Assembly: GCF_048553275.1 (NCBI RefSeq)
Contig: NZ_JBLZMW010000004.1
Span: forward strand, 62,001 to 126,000
DNA: 64,000 nt
Origin: Pacificoceanicola sp048553275
GTDB lineage: Bacteria > Pseudomonadota > Alphaproteobacteria > Rhodobacterales > Rhodobacteraceae
Direction: 5' to 3'
Within the stretch, counting starts at the first letter, position 1. Each line of letters begins with the position of its first letter. Positions 1-8,534 of the stretch are shown piece after piece. The notes under the pieces are model-generated. The model was not told where the DNA came from. It saw only the letters and a program-made list of their open reading frames with translations, and ran no database searches. Made by a program: the position numbers and the translations under genes.

Positions 1-578
1 TCGGCCTCGGCGTAATCGCCACGGCTCAGTTTGGAATAGCCCCAGTTGTTCAGCACATTGGCGGGCGTCGTCGTCAGGCCGATGGCGATTTCGTAGAAGC
101 TGTCCGCCTTTTTCCATTCCTTGTTGCCGTCGGCGATCATCGCTTCGAGGCGATAGCGCTTGTAGGTCTCATGGGTCGGGGGGATCGAGTCGAGCACCTT
201 CTCCGCCGCATCCCAGTCGTTGGAGCGGATCAAAACATCGGCGAGTTGGACGCGGTCGTTGTCGGTGGCATCCTTGTGCTCGACGACGCGGGCCCAGGCG
301 ACCTTGCCCTCGCTCACGCGTTTGGCCTTGACCAGTGAGGTCGCGAGGCCGCGCTGCAGGTCGATGCGGTCGGGGTCCTGGCTCAGGGCGCGCTGAAAAT
401 AGGAGACCGCCTCGTTCGGGTCGCCCACGGTCAGCATCACTTCGTTCAGGTTGGTTTCGTCGATGACGTTGACGCCCTGGAACTCACGGTCCACGGCGTC
501 CTTGTCGATGCCCTTTTCGCAGGCCGAAAGCGCGGCAAAGCCCGCAACGGCCAGTGTCACAACCAGGGATTGGCGCAT
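1..578 (-). CDS. TPR lipoprotein of the tad locus, 3' end outside window
   Basis: The reading frame begins with ATG at 578 and stays open to the window edge, so the C-terminus is missing. The N-terminus is a lipoprotein signal peptide (MRQSLVVTLAVAGFAALSAC) with lipobox LSAC and Cys20 as the lipidated residue. The rest has the helical-repeat character of tetratricopeptide repeats, for example NEAVSYFQRALSQDPDR. TadD-type TPR lipoproteins assist assembly or stability of the Flp pilus secretin in the outer membrane. It is the last visible gene of the leftward tad cluster and follows another TPR lipoprotein, so the pair may be duplicated tadD genes or two distinct assembly factors. Which of the two is the true TadD cannot be settled here. 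Confidence 0.8.
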   Translation of the reverse strand, partial: MRQSLVVTLAVAGFAALSACEKGIDKDAVDREFQGVNVIDETNLNEVMLTVGDPNEAVSYFQRALSQDPDRIDLQRGLATSLVKAKRVSEGKVAWARVVEHKDATDNDRVQLADVLIRSNDWDAAEKVLDSIPPTHETYKRYRLEAMIADGNKEWKKADSFYEIAIGLTTTPANVLNNWGYSKLSRGDYAEA

Positions 579-612
579 GTTTCCTGCGTCCTTTTGCTGC
601 TCTGCCTCAGTG

Positions 613-1176
613 TCACCCGTTTGTCAGCGTGATCTGGTAGACGCTGCTACCCCGCCGCACGAGTTTGTATTCTTGTTCTATACTCTCATCGTAGCTGGAA
701 TTGTCCATTTTTGCGAGAGCCAAGCGCAGATTGTCCCGAATTGAGTCGTTTTGGCCATTGTCGAGTGCATAGGCACGGCGGAATACTTCGACCGCTTCGG
801 CAATTTTGCCACGCTCCATGAGCACGACACCCAGATTGTTCCAGGCTTCGGGCCAGTCGCCTTCGACCTCGATGGCGCGGCGCAGGAGCTTTTCCGACTG
901 ATTCAGCCGCCCGAGCGCGAGGTTGGCGGAGCCAAGCGCGGTGAGCACCTCGGCGTTCATCCCGTGGGCGCCGGCGGCGCGGATGTAAGCCTCCAAAGCC
1001 AGCTCGTGTTCGCCCGCATCCATCAGGCGATGTCCAACCACGAGACCGTCGACGGCCTCGCCGCGCGGGTCGAGCGACGGCGCGTAGACCTGCCCCTCCG
1101 GCACGGCTTGGCCGCCTGCGGAACAGGCGGCCAGAACGATCAGCGAAAGAATTGATCCCATGCGGATCAGCGTCAT
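613..1176 (-). CDS. tadD: TPR lipoprotein, TadD-like
   Basis: The 187-residue protein has a lipoprotein signal ending in LAAC (Cys18), followed by about three TPR-like helical pairs, for example NSEV-type segments around LTALGSANLALGRLNQSEKL and AWNNLGVVLMERGKIAEAVE. TadD-family lipoproteins are outer-membrane pilot or assembly proteins of the Flp pilus. Its start lies 3 bases after the tadC stop, so it is almost certainly co-transcribed with tadABC. A second TPR lipoprotein gene follows 34 bases downstream. The family assignment is good; the symbol is assigned by position and could belong to the next gene instead. Confidence 0.78.
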   Translation of the reverse strand: MTLIRMGSILSLIVLAACSAGGQAVPEGQVYAPSLDPRGEAVDGLVVGHRLMDAGEHELALEAYIRAAGAHGMNAEVLTALGSANLALGRLNQSEKLLRRAIEVEGDWPEAWNNLGVVLMERGKIAEAVEVFRRAYALDNGQNDSIRDNLRLALAKMDNSSYDESIEQEYKLVRRGSSVYQITLTNG

Positions 1177-1179
1177 GAT

Positions 1180-2151
1180 TTATTGTCCGATACTGCCCAT
1201 CTGCGTGATGCCGACAGCCGAGGGACCCACAAGGATGATCAGCAGCGGCGGCACCGTCAGCATCATAGTGGTCAGCGTCATCTTTGTCGGCAGCTGGTTT
1301 GCCTTTTCTTCGGCGCGCATGACCCTTTTGTCACGCATTTCCCCGGCATAGACGCGCAGCGCGTCAGAGATCGAGGTGCCGAAGGTCTGGGCTTGGTTGA
1401 GCACGGTCACGAAGCTGCTGACGTCCTGCACACCGCAGCGTTCCGACATGTCGTTCAGCACCTGGGTCTTGTCCTTGCCGGCCTTCATCTCGTGGGCAAT
1501 GATTTCATACTCATCGGCGAGCGCGGGGTAGGAGGCGCGCAACTCCTTGGACACGCGGACAATGGATTGGTCCATGGACTGGCCCGCCTCGACGCAAACG
1601 AGCATCATGTCCAGCGCATCGGGAAAGCCGGACTGGATCTCGTCCTTGCGTTTTTCGACGCGCTTGTTGATCCAGTATTTCGGCGTCATGTAGCCTGCGG
1701 CGCCGGGACCGAGAATGTACATCAGCTTTTGCTGCATGGTGGCCGACGCGCCATCGACGAACATCAGAAAGTAAACCGTGCCGCAGGCGAGCAGACCAAG
1801 CCCGAGGGCGAATTGGGCGAAATAATAGATCTGCACCGCATCCTTGGTCCGATATCCCGCCTGAAGCAGCTTCATGCGGATGTCGGAGAGTTCCTTGGCG
1901 TCCTGCGGTTCGAGGAACTGTGCGTATTTGTTCAGCTTCTCGTTTTTCTTCTTCTCGCGCAGAACCTGGCGGGTCTCCGCGTTCATGCGCTCCTGTCCGG
2001 ACTTGCGGAGCTTGTCCATCGGGTCCGGCTTCGAGCGCAGCATCATCGGGATTGTCGACAGGATCAGCAGCGCCGCAAGGCCGGCAACCACCAGCAGCGG
2101 GCCGGCGGGCCCGAGCATGTCGGTGATCATGGTATTGAGTTGATCAAACAT
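1180..2151 (-). CDS. tadC: Flp pilus inner-membrane platform protein TadC
   Basis: This 323-residue membrane protein belongs to the type II secretion system F family (GspF/TadC). A hydrophobic segment near residues 20-38 is followed by a cytoplasmic stretch rich in charged residues, then further membrane segments near 110-150 and at the C-terminus (TMMLTVPPLLIILVGPSAVG). The T2SSF domain, roughly residues 165-290, contains the family pattern GFPDALDMMLVCVEAGQSMD. With TadB it forms the inner-membrane platform on which the TadA ATPase drives pilin polymerisation. It follows tadB after 14 bases, inside the tad operon. Confidence 0.93.
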   Translation of the reverse strand: MFDQLNTMITDMLGPAGPLLVVAGLAALLILSTIPMMLRSKPDPMDKLRKSGQERMNAETRQVLREKKKNEKLNKYAQFLEPQDAKELSDIRMKLLQAGYRTKDAVQIYYFAQFALGLGLLACGTVYFLMFVDGASATMQQKLMYILGPGAAGYMTPKYWINKRVEKRKDEIQSGFPDALDMMLVCVEAGQSMDQSIVRVSKELRASYPALADEYEIIAHEMKAGKDKTQVLNDMSERCGVQDVSSFVTVLNQAQTFGTSISDALRVYAGEMRDKRVMRAEEKANQLPTKMTLTTMMLTVPPLLIILVGPSAVGITQMGSIGQ

Positions 2152-2165
2152 GGAAGTGTTACCCT

Positions 2166-3131
2166 TCAGACCTTGATATTAACGAGCGCCTTCATGACGA
2201 TCATGTTGAGCGCGAGCATGATGAACACGATGAAGCAGGCCGGGATGAACCATTCGTGGTCGAGCACTTCGTCGTAATAATCGGGCTTGGCCACCTGAAT
2301 GAAAACCAGCGCACCGAGGGGGAAGGCGGAGAGGAACTTGCCCGACCATTGCGCCTCGGCGGTGATCGCCTTAACCCTACGGAACAGGCGGAAGCGGGCG
2401 CGGATCACCTTGGCCAGACCTTCGAGGATTTCGGCGAGGTTGCCACCGGCCTGTTGCTGGATCGCCACGGCCACGGCGAGGAAGCGCAAATCCTGCATGT
2501 CGAGCCGTTCGGCCATGTGCTTGAGCGCCTCGCCGATGTCACGGCCGTAGGTCGCCTCATCCGCGATGATGCCGAATTCGGTAGCCAGCGGGTCCTTGAT
2601 TTCCTTCGAGACGATGGAAATGGCGGATGTGAAGGGATAGCCGGTGCGCAATGAGCGCACCATCAGTTCGACGGCGTCCGGAAGCTGCTCTTCGATCATC
2701 GACAGGCGCTTCTTGGCCTTGTGGTTGACCCACATGTAAACGCCGCCGACGCCCATGGCGACGCCCATCGCCAGCCGCACGGCAAAGCCCGCCTCGGTGC
2801 CGATGGTCAGGCCGAAAAAGGCGACGACGCTGACTGCGGCCATCACGAGGATGAGCTGCTGCGGGGTAAAGGCGATCGCGGCCTTCTGGGCCTTGTCCGC
2901 CAGCACCGAATAGAGCGGCAGCGAACGCGATTGCATATGCTGGTCCATCTCCTTTCGGAGCTTGGCAAGCACGTCCTCGCGGCCTTCGCCCTTGTCGAGC
3001 ATCTCAAGGCGGCGGTTGACCTTGTTATTGAGGCTGATGGATTTGCCGAAGGCGACGAGATAGACCCCTTCGACCAGAACCAACACGGCAATGAAGATAA
3101 TGCCGTAGATGATCGGTTGTGCGCTGAGCAT
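2166..3131 (-). CDS. tadB: Flp pilus inner-membrane platform protein TadB
   Basis: The 321-residue protein has an N-terminal membrane segment (IIYGIIFIAVLVLVEGVYLV), a paired membrane segment near residues 85-135, the T2SSF core (EEQLPDAVELMVRSLRTGYP; QQQAGGNLAEILEGL) and two C-terminal hydrophobic segments. TadB and TadC are paralogous platform proteins that interact with the TadA ATPase at the cytoplasmic membrane. It starts 5 bases after the tadA stop, which indicates translational coupling. The length is normal for the family. Confidence 0.93.
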   Translation of the reverse strand: MLSAQPIIYGIIFIAVLVLVEGVYLVAFGKSISLNNKVNRRLEMLDKGEGREDVLAKLRKEMDQHMQSRSLPLYSVLADKAQKAAIAFTPQQLILVMAAVSVVAFFGLTIGTEAGFAVRLAMGVAMGVGGVYMWVNHKAKKRLSMIEEQLPDAVELMVRSLRTGYPFTSAISIVSKEIKDPLATEFGIIADEATYGRDIGEALKHMAERLDMQDLRFLAVAVAIQQQAGGNLAEILEGLAKVIRARFRLFRRVKAITAEAQWSGKFLSAFPLGALVFIQVAKPDYYDEVLDHEWFIPACFIVFIMLALNMIVMKALVNIKV

Positions 3132-3136
3132 TAAGG

Positions 3137-4600
3137 TTACTCCGGTCTGAAGGGTTCGTAGATGGAGGCGGGAATGTCATAGCCCCACATCCGGAAACGT
3201 TCGGAATAATGCGAACGCACGCCGGTGGCGGTGAAATGGCCGATGATCTTGTTGTCGGGGGTCAGGCCGACGCGTTGGAAGCGAAAGATCTCCTGCATGG
3301 AGATCACGTCACCCTCCATGCCGGTGATCTCGGTGATCGAGGTCATCCGGCGCGAGCCGTCCTGCAAACGGGATGCCTGCACAATGAGGTTTACAGCCGA
3401 CGAAATCTGAGAGCGCACGGCCTTGAGCGGCATTTCGATACCGGCCATGGCGATCATGTTCTCCAGACGGGCAACACCGTCGCGGGCGCTGTTGGCGTGG
3501 ATCGTGGTCATGGACCCGTCGTGGCCGGTGTTCATGGCCTGCAACATGTCGATGACTTCCTCGCCACGCGTCTCGCCAACGATGATCCGGTCCGGGCGCA
3601 TCCGCAGGGCGTTCTTGAGACAGTCCCGCGGGGTGACCGCGCCCTTGCCTTCGACGTTGGGCGGGCGGCTTTCCATGCGCCCCACGTGGGTCTGCTGGAG
3701 TTGAAGTTCCGCCGTATCCTCGATCGTCAGGATCCGCTCGGCATCGTCGATGAAGGACGACAGCGCGTTGAGCGTGGTCGTTTTACCCGAACCCGTACCA
3801 CCGGAGACGATGATGTTCAGGCGTGTGGCGACGGCAGCCTGCAGATAGACGGCCATTTCCTCGGTAAAGGCGCCGAACCTGACCAGGTCGTCAATGCCCA
3901 GCTTGTCCTTCTTGAACTTACGAATCGAGACCAGGGAGCCGTCGATTGCAATCGGGGGAACCATGGCGTTGAAACGCGAGCCGTCCTGAAGACGGGCGTC
4001 GACATAGGGGTTGGATTCGTCGACACGGCGGCCCACGGCGGAAACGATCTTGTCGATGATCCGCATCAGGTGCTTTTCATCCTTGAAGGTGACGTCCGAC
4101 AGGGACAGCTTGCCCTCTTGTTCGATAAAGATCTGATGCGGGCCGTTGACGAGAATATCCGAGACCGTCTCGTCCTTGAGCAGGGTTTCGAGCGGGCCAA
4201 GGCCCTTCACTTCGTCATACAGGTCGTTGATCATCGCGCGCCGCTCTTCGCGGTTCAGCACGATGCCGCGTTCCTGCAGCGACTCGGTGGCGATGGCGTT
4301 GATTTCTTCGCGCAACTCGCCTTCGCCGGCCTGATCGAGCGCGGCGAGGTTCAGGTTTTCGAGAAGCGCGCGGTGCAGTTCGAGCTTGACCTCGCCGAGG
4401 CGCTCCTTGCGCTTCTTTTCCTTGTCCATCGGCGCGGTCGATGCGGGCGCTTTGACCTTGGTCTTGCGCGAGGCCGTCGTGATCGCCGATGTTACATGCG
4501 GTTTTTCGGTGGGCGCCGCGGCGGGCGCGGGGGCCTTGACCGGATCCTTTTGGACCGGCACGGCCCCCTTCATCTGAGGTTTCTTATATCTGGAAAACAT
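3137..4600 (-). CDS. tadA: Flp pilus assembly ATPase TadA/CpaF
   Basis: The 487-residue type II/IV secretion ATPase has the full motif set: Walker A GGTGSGKTTTL near residues 266-276, the Asp box ILTIEDTAELQL, the Walker B region RIIVGETRGEE near 340 and the His box DGSMTTIHANS. The N-terminal 65 residues are a low-complexity Ala/Pro/Lys stretch, which is common in CpaF proteins. The enzyme is a hexameric cytoplasmic ATPase that powers Flp pilin assembly. It follows tadZ after 15 bases and precedes tadB after 5, in the standard tadZABC order. Confidence 0.96.
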   Translation of the reverse strand: MFSRYKKPQMKGAVPVQKDPVKAPAPAAAPTEKPHVTSAITTASRKTKVKAPASTAPMDKEKKRKERLGEVKLELHRALLENLNLAALDQAGEGELREEINAIATESLQERGIVLNREERRAMINDLYDEVKGLGPLETLLKDETVSDILVNGPHQIFIEQEGKLSLSDVTFKDEKHLMRIIDKIVSAVGRRVDESNPYVDARLQDGSRFNAMVPPIAIDGSLVSIRKFKKDKLGIDDLVRFGAFTEEMAVYLQAAVATRLNIIVSGGTGSGKTTTLNALSSFIDDAERILTIEDTAELQLQQTHVGRMESRPPNVEGKGAVTPRDCLKNALRMRPDRIIVGETRGEEVIDMLQAMNTGHDGSMTTIHANSARDGVARLENMIAMAGIEMPLKAVRSQISSAVNLIVQASRLQDGSRRMTSITEITGMEGDVISMQEIFRFQRVGLTPDNKIIGHFTATGVRSHYSERFRMWGYDIPASIYEPFRPE

Positions 4601-4615
4601 TTAACCCCCGGGCTC

Positions 4616-5854
4616 TCAAGCCGCTTCTGCGTCTGAATTACCAAGCGCGAGCAAGTTCGCGGCCAGTTTTGAAATTTCCTTGCGCAGCGGATTTTTTGCC
4701 GCGTGATTGGCAAGAGGCTGGCCATGATCGCAGGCCTGCATGACGACCTTCCCGCCATCGGGGAATTGCACGTCGAGCGCGATCCCGAGGCTGTCGGCCA
4801 TGCGCTTGACCCGCGCCTTGCCCTGAAGATCGGTGAATTTGGGTGCGCGGTTCAGAATGAAGCGCAGCTTGTCGAAGGGCAGGTCCTCGGACATCAGCGC
4901 CTTTTTCAGGCGCAGCGTGTTCTGGGCTGACCGCATGTCGAGTTCGACCATGGCAAAATAGACCTGCGCTTCGGTCAGCACGGTTTCGGTCCAGTTGACC
5001 AATGTGCCCGGCATGTCGATGATGACATAGTCAAAGTGCTCGCGCGCCACGTCGAGGAGCCGCTGCACATCGGTTGGAGACAACATGTCGAGCGGCAGAA
5101 TATCGGCGGGCGAGGTGAAGACCTGCATTTTGTCTTCGAAACTGACGAGCGCCTGCCCGAAGCTGTCGCCGTCCATGGATTCGGTATCCGACAGCAGTTC
5201 AAGCACCGACTCGCGGCGGGGCAGGTCGAGATAGGTCGCGATGGAGCCGAATTGCAGTCCAAGGTCGATCAGGCAGACGCGCGGCGGCTTGTCCTTGCTG
5301 ACGCTGACCAGTTCGTAGGCAAGGTTTGATGCCAGGGTGGAGGCCCCGGCGCCGCCAGCCAGCGATTGCACCGCGATCAGGACGCCATCGCCATCGCCCT
5401 TGAGTTTGACGCCCTGTGCCTGCGGCGCGGCCTGCAGAACCGGATCGGGGCGGCGGATTCGCTCCACCGCCGCGGCCAGCTCCCCCTCCGGCAGCGGGTA
5501 GGGAATGAACTCGTCGGCGCCCAGCCGCAACAACTGGTGCAGGGCCGAGGGCGTGACATCCTCGGCAATGAGCACGATCTTCACGCCGCGCGCCTTGGCG
5601 CCTGCGATGATCTTGCCCAGCTTGGCAATATCAGGCTCGTCAATGGCGTCGATGGCCATGGCGATGAATTCAAGATGGGCGGCGTCGGGCTGGCCAAGGA
5701 AGGGCAGGGCTTCGTCAAAGCCGAGGTCCCCCCAGCTCTCTCCCAGGATTGCCTCCATGTCCTCGATGAGGAGATCAAAGTTCTGGACGTCGCGGCTGAC
5801 AGTGCAGGCCACGATCGGGGCCGGGTCAGTTGCCGATGCAGATGTACTCGTCAT
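4616..5854 (-). CDS. tadZ: TadZ/CpaE pilus localisation protein
   Basis: The 412-residue protein combines a response-regulator-like N-terminal region (about residues 10-135) with a MinD/ParA-type P-loop ATPase domain starting near residue 165. The P-loop reads LAGGAGASTLASNLAYEL: the deviant Walker A layout is kept, but both lysines of the usual KGGxGKT motif are absent, as in the atypical P-loops reported for TadZ proteins. TadZ/CpaE is thought to mark the cell pole or site where the Tad machine assembles. It is the first gene of the compact tadZABC block; a 321-base gap upstream contains the terminator of the preceding unit and room for a promoter. Confidence 0.92.
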   Translation of the reverse strand: MTSTSASATDPAPIVACTVSRDVQNFDLLIEDMEAILGESWGDLGFDEALPFLGQPDAAHLEFIAMAIDAIDEPDIAKLGKIIAGAKARGVKIVLIAEDVTPSALHQLLRLGADEFIPYPLPEGELAAAVERIRRPDPVLQAAPQAQGVKLKGDGDGVLIAVQSLAGGAGASTLASNLAYELVSVSKDKPPRVCLIDLGLQFGSIATYLDLPRRESVLELLSDTESMDGDSFGQALVSFEDKMQVFTSPADILPLDMLSPTDVQRLLDVAREHFDYVIIDMPGTLVNWTETVLTEAQVYFAMVELDMRSAQNTLRLKKALMSEDLPFDKLRFILNRAPKFTDLQGKARVKRMADSLGIALDVQFPDGGKVVMQACDHGQPLANHAAKNPLRKEISKLAANLLALGNSDAEAA

Positions 5855-6175
5855 TATGCCTCACGTCCTGTTTTTTCAGAGCGGACCCGGGCAGGCGCGA
5901 CTTCCAACAAACCTCAACCACCCAAGTTCCGGACCCTGTAGGCGCCGACTCGGATGCCGGGACCTGATCCTTCGAGGGTCAAACTGCTCCTGAAACGGGG
6001 CAACATTTTGGCCAAAAAACCGAAATTGTACGGTATTTCTGGACAGAGAGGTTTCGTTGAGCTTGGTTAACTTGTTTGTATTCAGAGGCTTATGAATTGT
6101 GGCGCGAAACAGTCGGCAAAGAAAAAGGCCCCGCTTGGGGGCCTTTTCGGAAACGATCTGACATTTTGCGAAGGA
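5855..6175. other. Intergenic region upstream of tadZ
   Basis: This 321-base gap holds a strong terminator hairpin close to its right end (listed separately) and an AT-richer stretch around 6000-6075 that is the likely promoter region for tadZABC on the minus strand. No open frame in it resembles a protein. I cannot place -35 and -10 elements with confidence. Confidence 0.5.
6122..6147 (-). terminator. Intrinsic terminator after the OmpA-like lipoprotein gene
   Basis: On the minus strand, AAAGGCCCCC, loop AAGC and GGGGCCTTT form a strong GC stem followed by a T-rich run (TTTTTCTTT). It lies about 30 bases past the stop of the OmpA-like gene, so the pilin-secretin half of the tad locus can be terminated separately from tadZABC. 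Confidence 0.8.
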
Positions 6176-6862
6176 TCAGCCGCCACCGCCGCCCGCGCCG
6201 GTTTCGGTCTGGAAGTCCTGGCCCTGGATTCCAGTCAGGCCGGTCTTCGGCACGCCGGAGCGGACATACTCGCGGTAGACCACCTCAGCATATTTGCCGT
6301 CCATGACCGTGGGATGGCCGGCCACAAAGCCAGAGACCTCGGTCACGGTGCGGCGATTGCGGCGCTCCTTGCCTTCGGTGACGATCAGCGGCTGCGTTTC
6401 GCCATAACTGACCAGTGCCTCCAGTCGCGAACGCTCAACCCCTTGCGATGCAAGGAAATTCACCACGGCATTCGCGCGGCGCAAGCCAAGGTTCTTGTTG
6501 TAGGCCGCATTGCCGACCTTGTCGGTGTGGCCATAGACGTTAAAGCGGACTTCGGGGAACTGGCGGATCCAGTTCGCCTGCTCGCGCAGGGTGTCGCGGG
6601 CCCCGGCATCGAGCGCATCGCTGTTGAAGGCGAAGTTGACCGTCGTCATGACTTCGGTCGCAAATCGCTGTCCGAGATCGTAGACGTATTGTTTCTCGCC
6701 GTTCTGATACTGGGTGTTGTTCATCGTGGCGTAGCCGAAATCGCCGGTATCGGTCAGCGATCCCGCTTCGCGGTTGAAGGAGGCATAGACCGGATCCCGG
6801 CTCTGTGCGCTGCATCCGGCCAGCACGCAAAGCGTTAGGCCCGCCATGGTGATCCTGCTCAT
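6176..6862 (-). CDS. OmpA-family lipoprotein of the tad locus
   Basis: The protein has about 228 residues counted from ATG at 6862, chosen because GGGGACAG precedes it; an ATG five codons earlier lacks such a site. A lipoprotein signal (MSRITMAGLTLCVLAGC) is followed by an OmpA C-terminal-like peptidoglycan-binding domain, recognised by FNVYGHTDKVGNAAYN and LGLRRANAVVNFL. The C-terminus is a Gly-rich tail ending GAGGGGG. It is probably anchored in the outer membrane and bound to peptidoglycan, bracing the RcpA secretin. It lies 20 bases downstream of rcpA in the place of cpaD/rcpB of other tad loci, to which it shows no similarity I can see. Confidence 0.85.
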   Translation of the reverse strand: MSRITMAGLTLCVLAGCSAQSRDPVYASFNREAGSLTDTGDFGYATMNNTQYQNGEKQYVYDLGQRFATEVMTTVNFAFNSDALDAGARDTLREQANWIRQFPEVRFNVYGHTDKVGNAAYNKNLGLRRANAVVNFLASQGVERSRLEALVSYGETQPLIVTEGKERRNRRTVTEVSGFVAGHPTVMDGKYAEVVYREYVRSGVPKTGLTGIQGQDFQTETGAGGGGG

Positions 6863-6881
6863 CTGCTGTCCCCGCATCTGA

Positions 6882-8318
6882 TTATTCCATCACATAGCCG
6901 TAGGAACCGCTGAAGTCTTGTTTTGCGACTTCGCCAGCGGCGCCTCGGGGTGTTTTCTTGGAGGTATCGCTCGCAACGCGGCCATACAGGAAGAGATCCT
7001 TTTCCGACGGCGGACGCACGCGGTCCGTCGGAAGCGCCAGGGCTTCGCCTTTTGTCGGTGTCACAAGGTGCGGCGTGACGATGATCACCAGTTCTGACTG
7101 CTCGCGCACGTATTCCGCGCTACGGAAGAGAGCGCCGAGAACCGGCACATCGCCGAGCCATGGCACCTGACCGTTCAGGTCGCGGAAGTCGTCTTCGAGA
7201 AGGCCGGCAATGGCAAAACTCTCGCCGTCGCGCATTTCAACGGTGGTCTGTGCCTCCCGGCGGCGGAAGGCCGGGGCGGAAATGGTCTCAAACTGGAAGG
7301 CATTGTCGAAGTCGAGCGCCGAAACCGCTGATTCCAGTTCCAGATTGATCAGATCGCCATCCACCACGCGGGGGGTGAAGTTCAGCTCGACACCAAAGGG
7401 TTTGTATTCGATCGAAATCATGCCGCCCTGTTGGGCGACCGGGATCGGGAATTCGCCGCCGGCGAGGAATTTTGCTTCCTGACCGGAAATCGCAACCAGG
7501 TTCGGCTCCGCGAGGGTACGCACGACACCTTTCTGTTCCAGTGCTTCGAGAAGGATGCCCACTTCGAGGCCACCGGCGTTGAAACCGAAGAGCACCGCGC
7601 CCTCGGCGGCGTTGGAGCCCGACTGCGGGTTCAGCTTGCCGACGATCGTGTCCACATCTGCCAGCGGTGACGCGTTGCCGGTGCCGATCTCAAGGCCAAG
7701 ATCCCCGCCCAGAACAGACCCGCCGGTGCCGATGGAGGCGCGCAGCGTCTTTGCGACCGAGCGGCTCATTTCAGCAAAGCGGACCTTCAGCATCACCTGC
7801 TGGATGCCGCCAACACTCATCAGGTTGGACACCCGTTCAGGGGCGTAGCGCTCCGCGAGGTCCAGCGCGCGCTGCATCTTCAATGTCGAAGAGACCGTCC
7901 CGGACAGGACGATCCCGTCATTGGCGGTGCGCACCTCGATCTGCTCTTCGGGCAGGATCTGGCGCAGCCGCTCCTTGAATTCGGTGACATCCGCCGCGAC
8001 CCGCACATCGACGTTGGTGAGCAGATTGCCCTGCGCGTCGAGAATGGTCAGCGTCGTGGTGCCGGGCGTCTTGCCCAGAACATAGATCGACCGATCCGAA
8101 AGGGAGTTGATGTCGGCGATGGCCGGGTTGGCAATCGAGAGCTCGGCGAAGGGCACGTCACTTTCAACCACGACTGCCCTGTTCATCGGCACGCTCAGTA
8201 CCGATTCCGTGCCTGTTCGCACAATGCGCAGCTGCTCTGCCTGAACATGACCTGCCACCGGGGCAACAGCCATGGTCAGCCCGAGAAGGGCTGCTTTGAG
8301 AAACCTATCGTATGTCAT
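6882..8318 (-). CDS. rcpA: Flp pilus outer-membrane secretin RcpA/CpaC
   Basis: About 478 residues, counted from ATG at 8318, which follows AGGCAGG and begins a clear signal peptide (MTYDRFLKAALLGLTMAVAP). An upstream in-frame start at 8345 is less likely. The N-terminal pilus-secretin domain (ADINSLSDRSIYVLGKTPGT) is followed by a BON-like segment (ANDGIVLSGTVSS) and the C-terminal secretin domain with VRTLAEPNLVAISGQEAKFL and VPWLGDVPVLGALFRS. It forms the multimeric outer-membrane pore through which the Flp pilus leaves the cell. It lies between rcpC and the OmpA-like lipoprotein gene. Confidence 0.94.
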   Translation of the reverse strand: MTYDRFLKAALLGLTMAVAPVAGHVQAEQLRIVRTGTESVLSVPMNRAVVVESDVPFAELSIANPAIADINSLSDRSIYVLGKTPGTTTLTILDAQGNLLTNVDVRVAADVTEFKERLRQILPEEQIEVRTANDGIVLSGTVSSTLKMQRALDLAERYAPERVSNLMSVGGIQQVMLKVRFAEMSRSVAKTLRASIGTGGSVLGGDLGLEIGTGNASPLADVDTIVGKLNPQSGSNAAEGAVLFGFNAGGLEVGILLEALEQKGVVRTLAEPNLVAISGQEAKFLAGGEFPIPVAQQGGMISIEYKPFGVELNFTPRVVDGDLINLELESAVSALDFDNAFQFETISAPAFRRREAQTTVEMRDGESFAIAGLLEDDFRDLNGQVPWLGDVPVLGALFRSAEYVREQSELVIIVTPHLVTPTKGEALALPTDRVRPPSEKDLFLYGRVASDTSKKTPRGAAGEVAKQDFSGSYGYVME

Positions 8319-8483
8319 GTGACCTGCCTTTCGATCACGCCTCAAAAATGCAGGTCTATTGCCTGCTTATTGCCGGGGAGGATGCGCCACTTTCCCTTTC
8401 GTTGCAAGAATCAATGACTTCGTACGTTGCGTTTATGTGGATAACGCGCAACAGGCTGCCAAAAAACAACAGTGCCGTATCGC

Positions 8484-8510
8484 AAAACGGGCGCCCGTTT
8501 CCGGACGCCC
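8484..8510 (-). terminator. Hairpin with T run between rcpC and rcpA
   Basis: On the minus strand GGGCGTCCG, loop GAAA and CGGGCGCCC form a nine-pair stem with one G-T wobble, followed by GTTTTGC. It lies 25 bases after the rcpC stop and about 165 bases before the rcpA start. It may cause partial termination and set a high pilin-to-secretin ratio. Confidence 0.6.
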
Positions 8511-8534
8511 ATGCGTGGTGAATCGTGATTTGGC

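Noticed and set aside
1183..2277. A 364-residue plus-strand frame opposite tadC
   Set aside because: It is a shadow frame, His/Arg/Gly rich, crossing the tadB-tadC junction with no start signal or homology.
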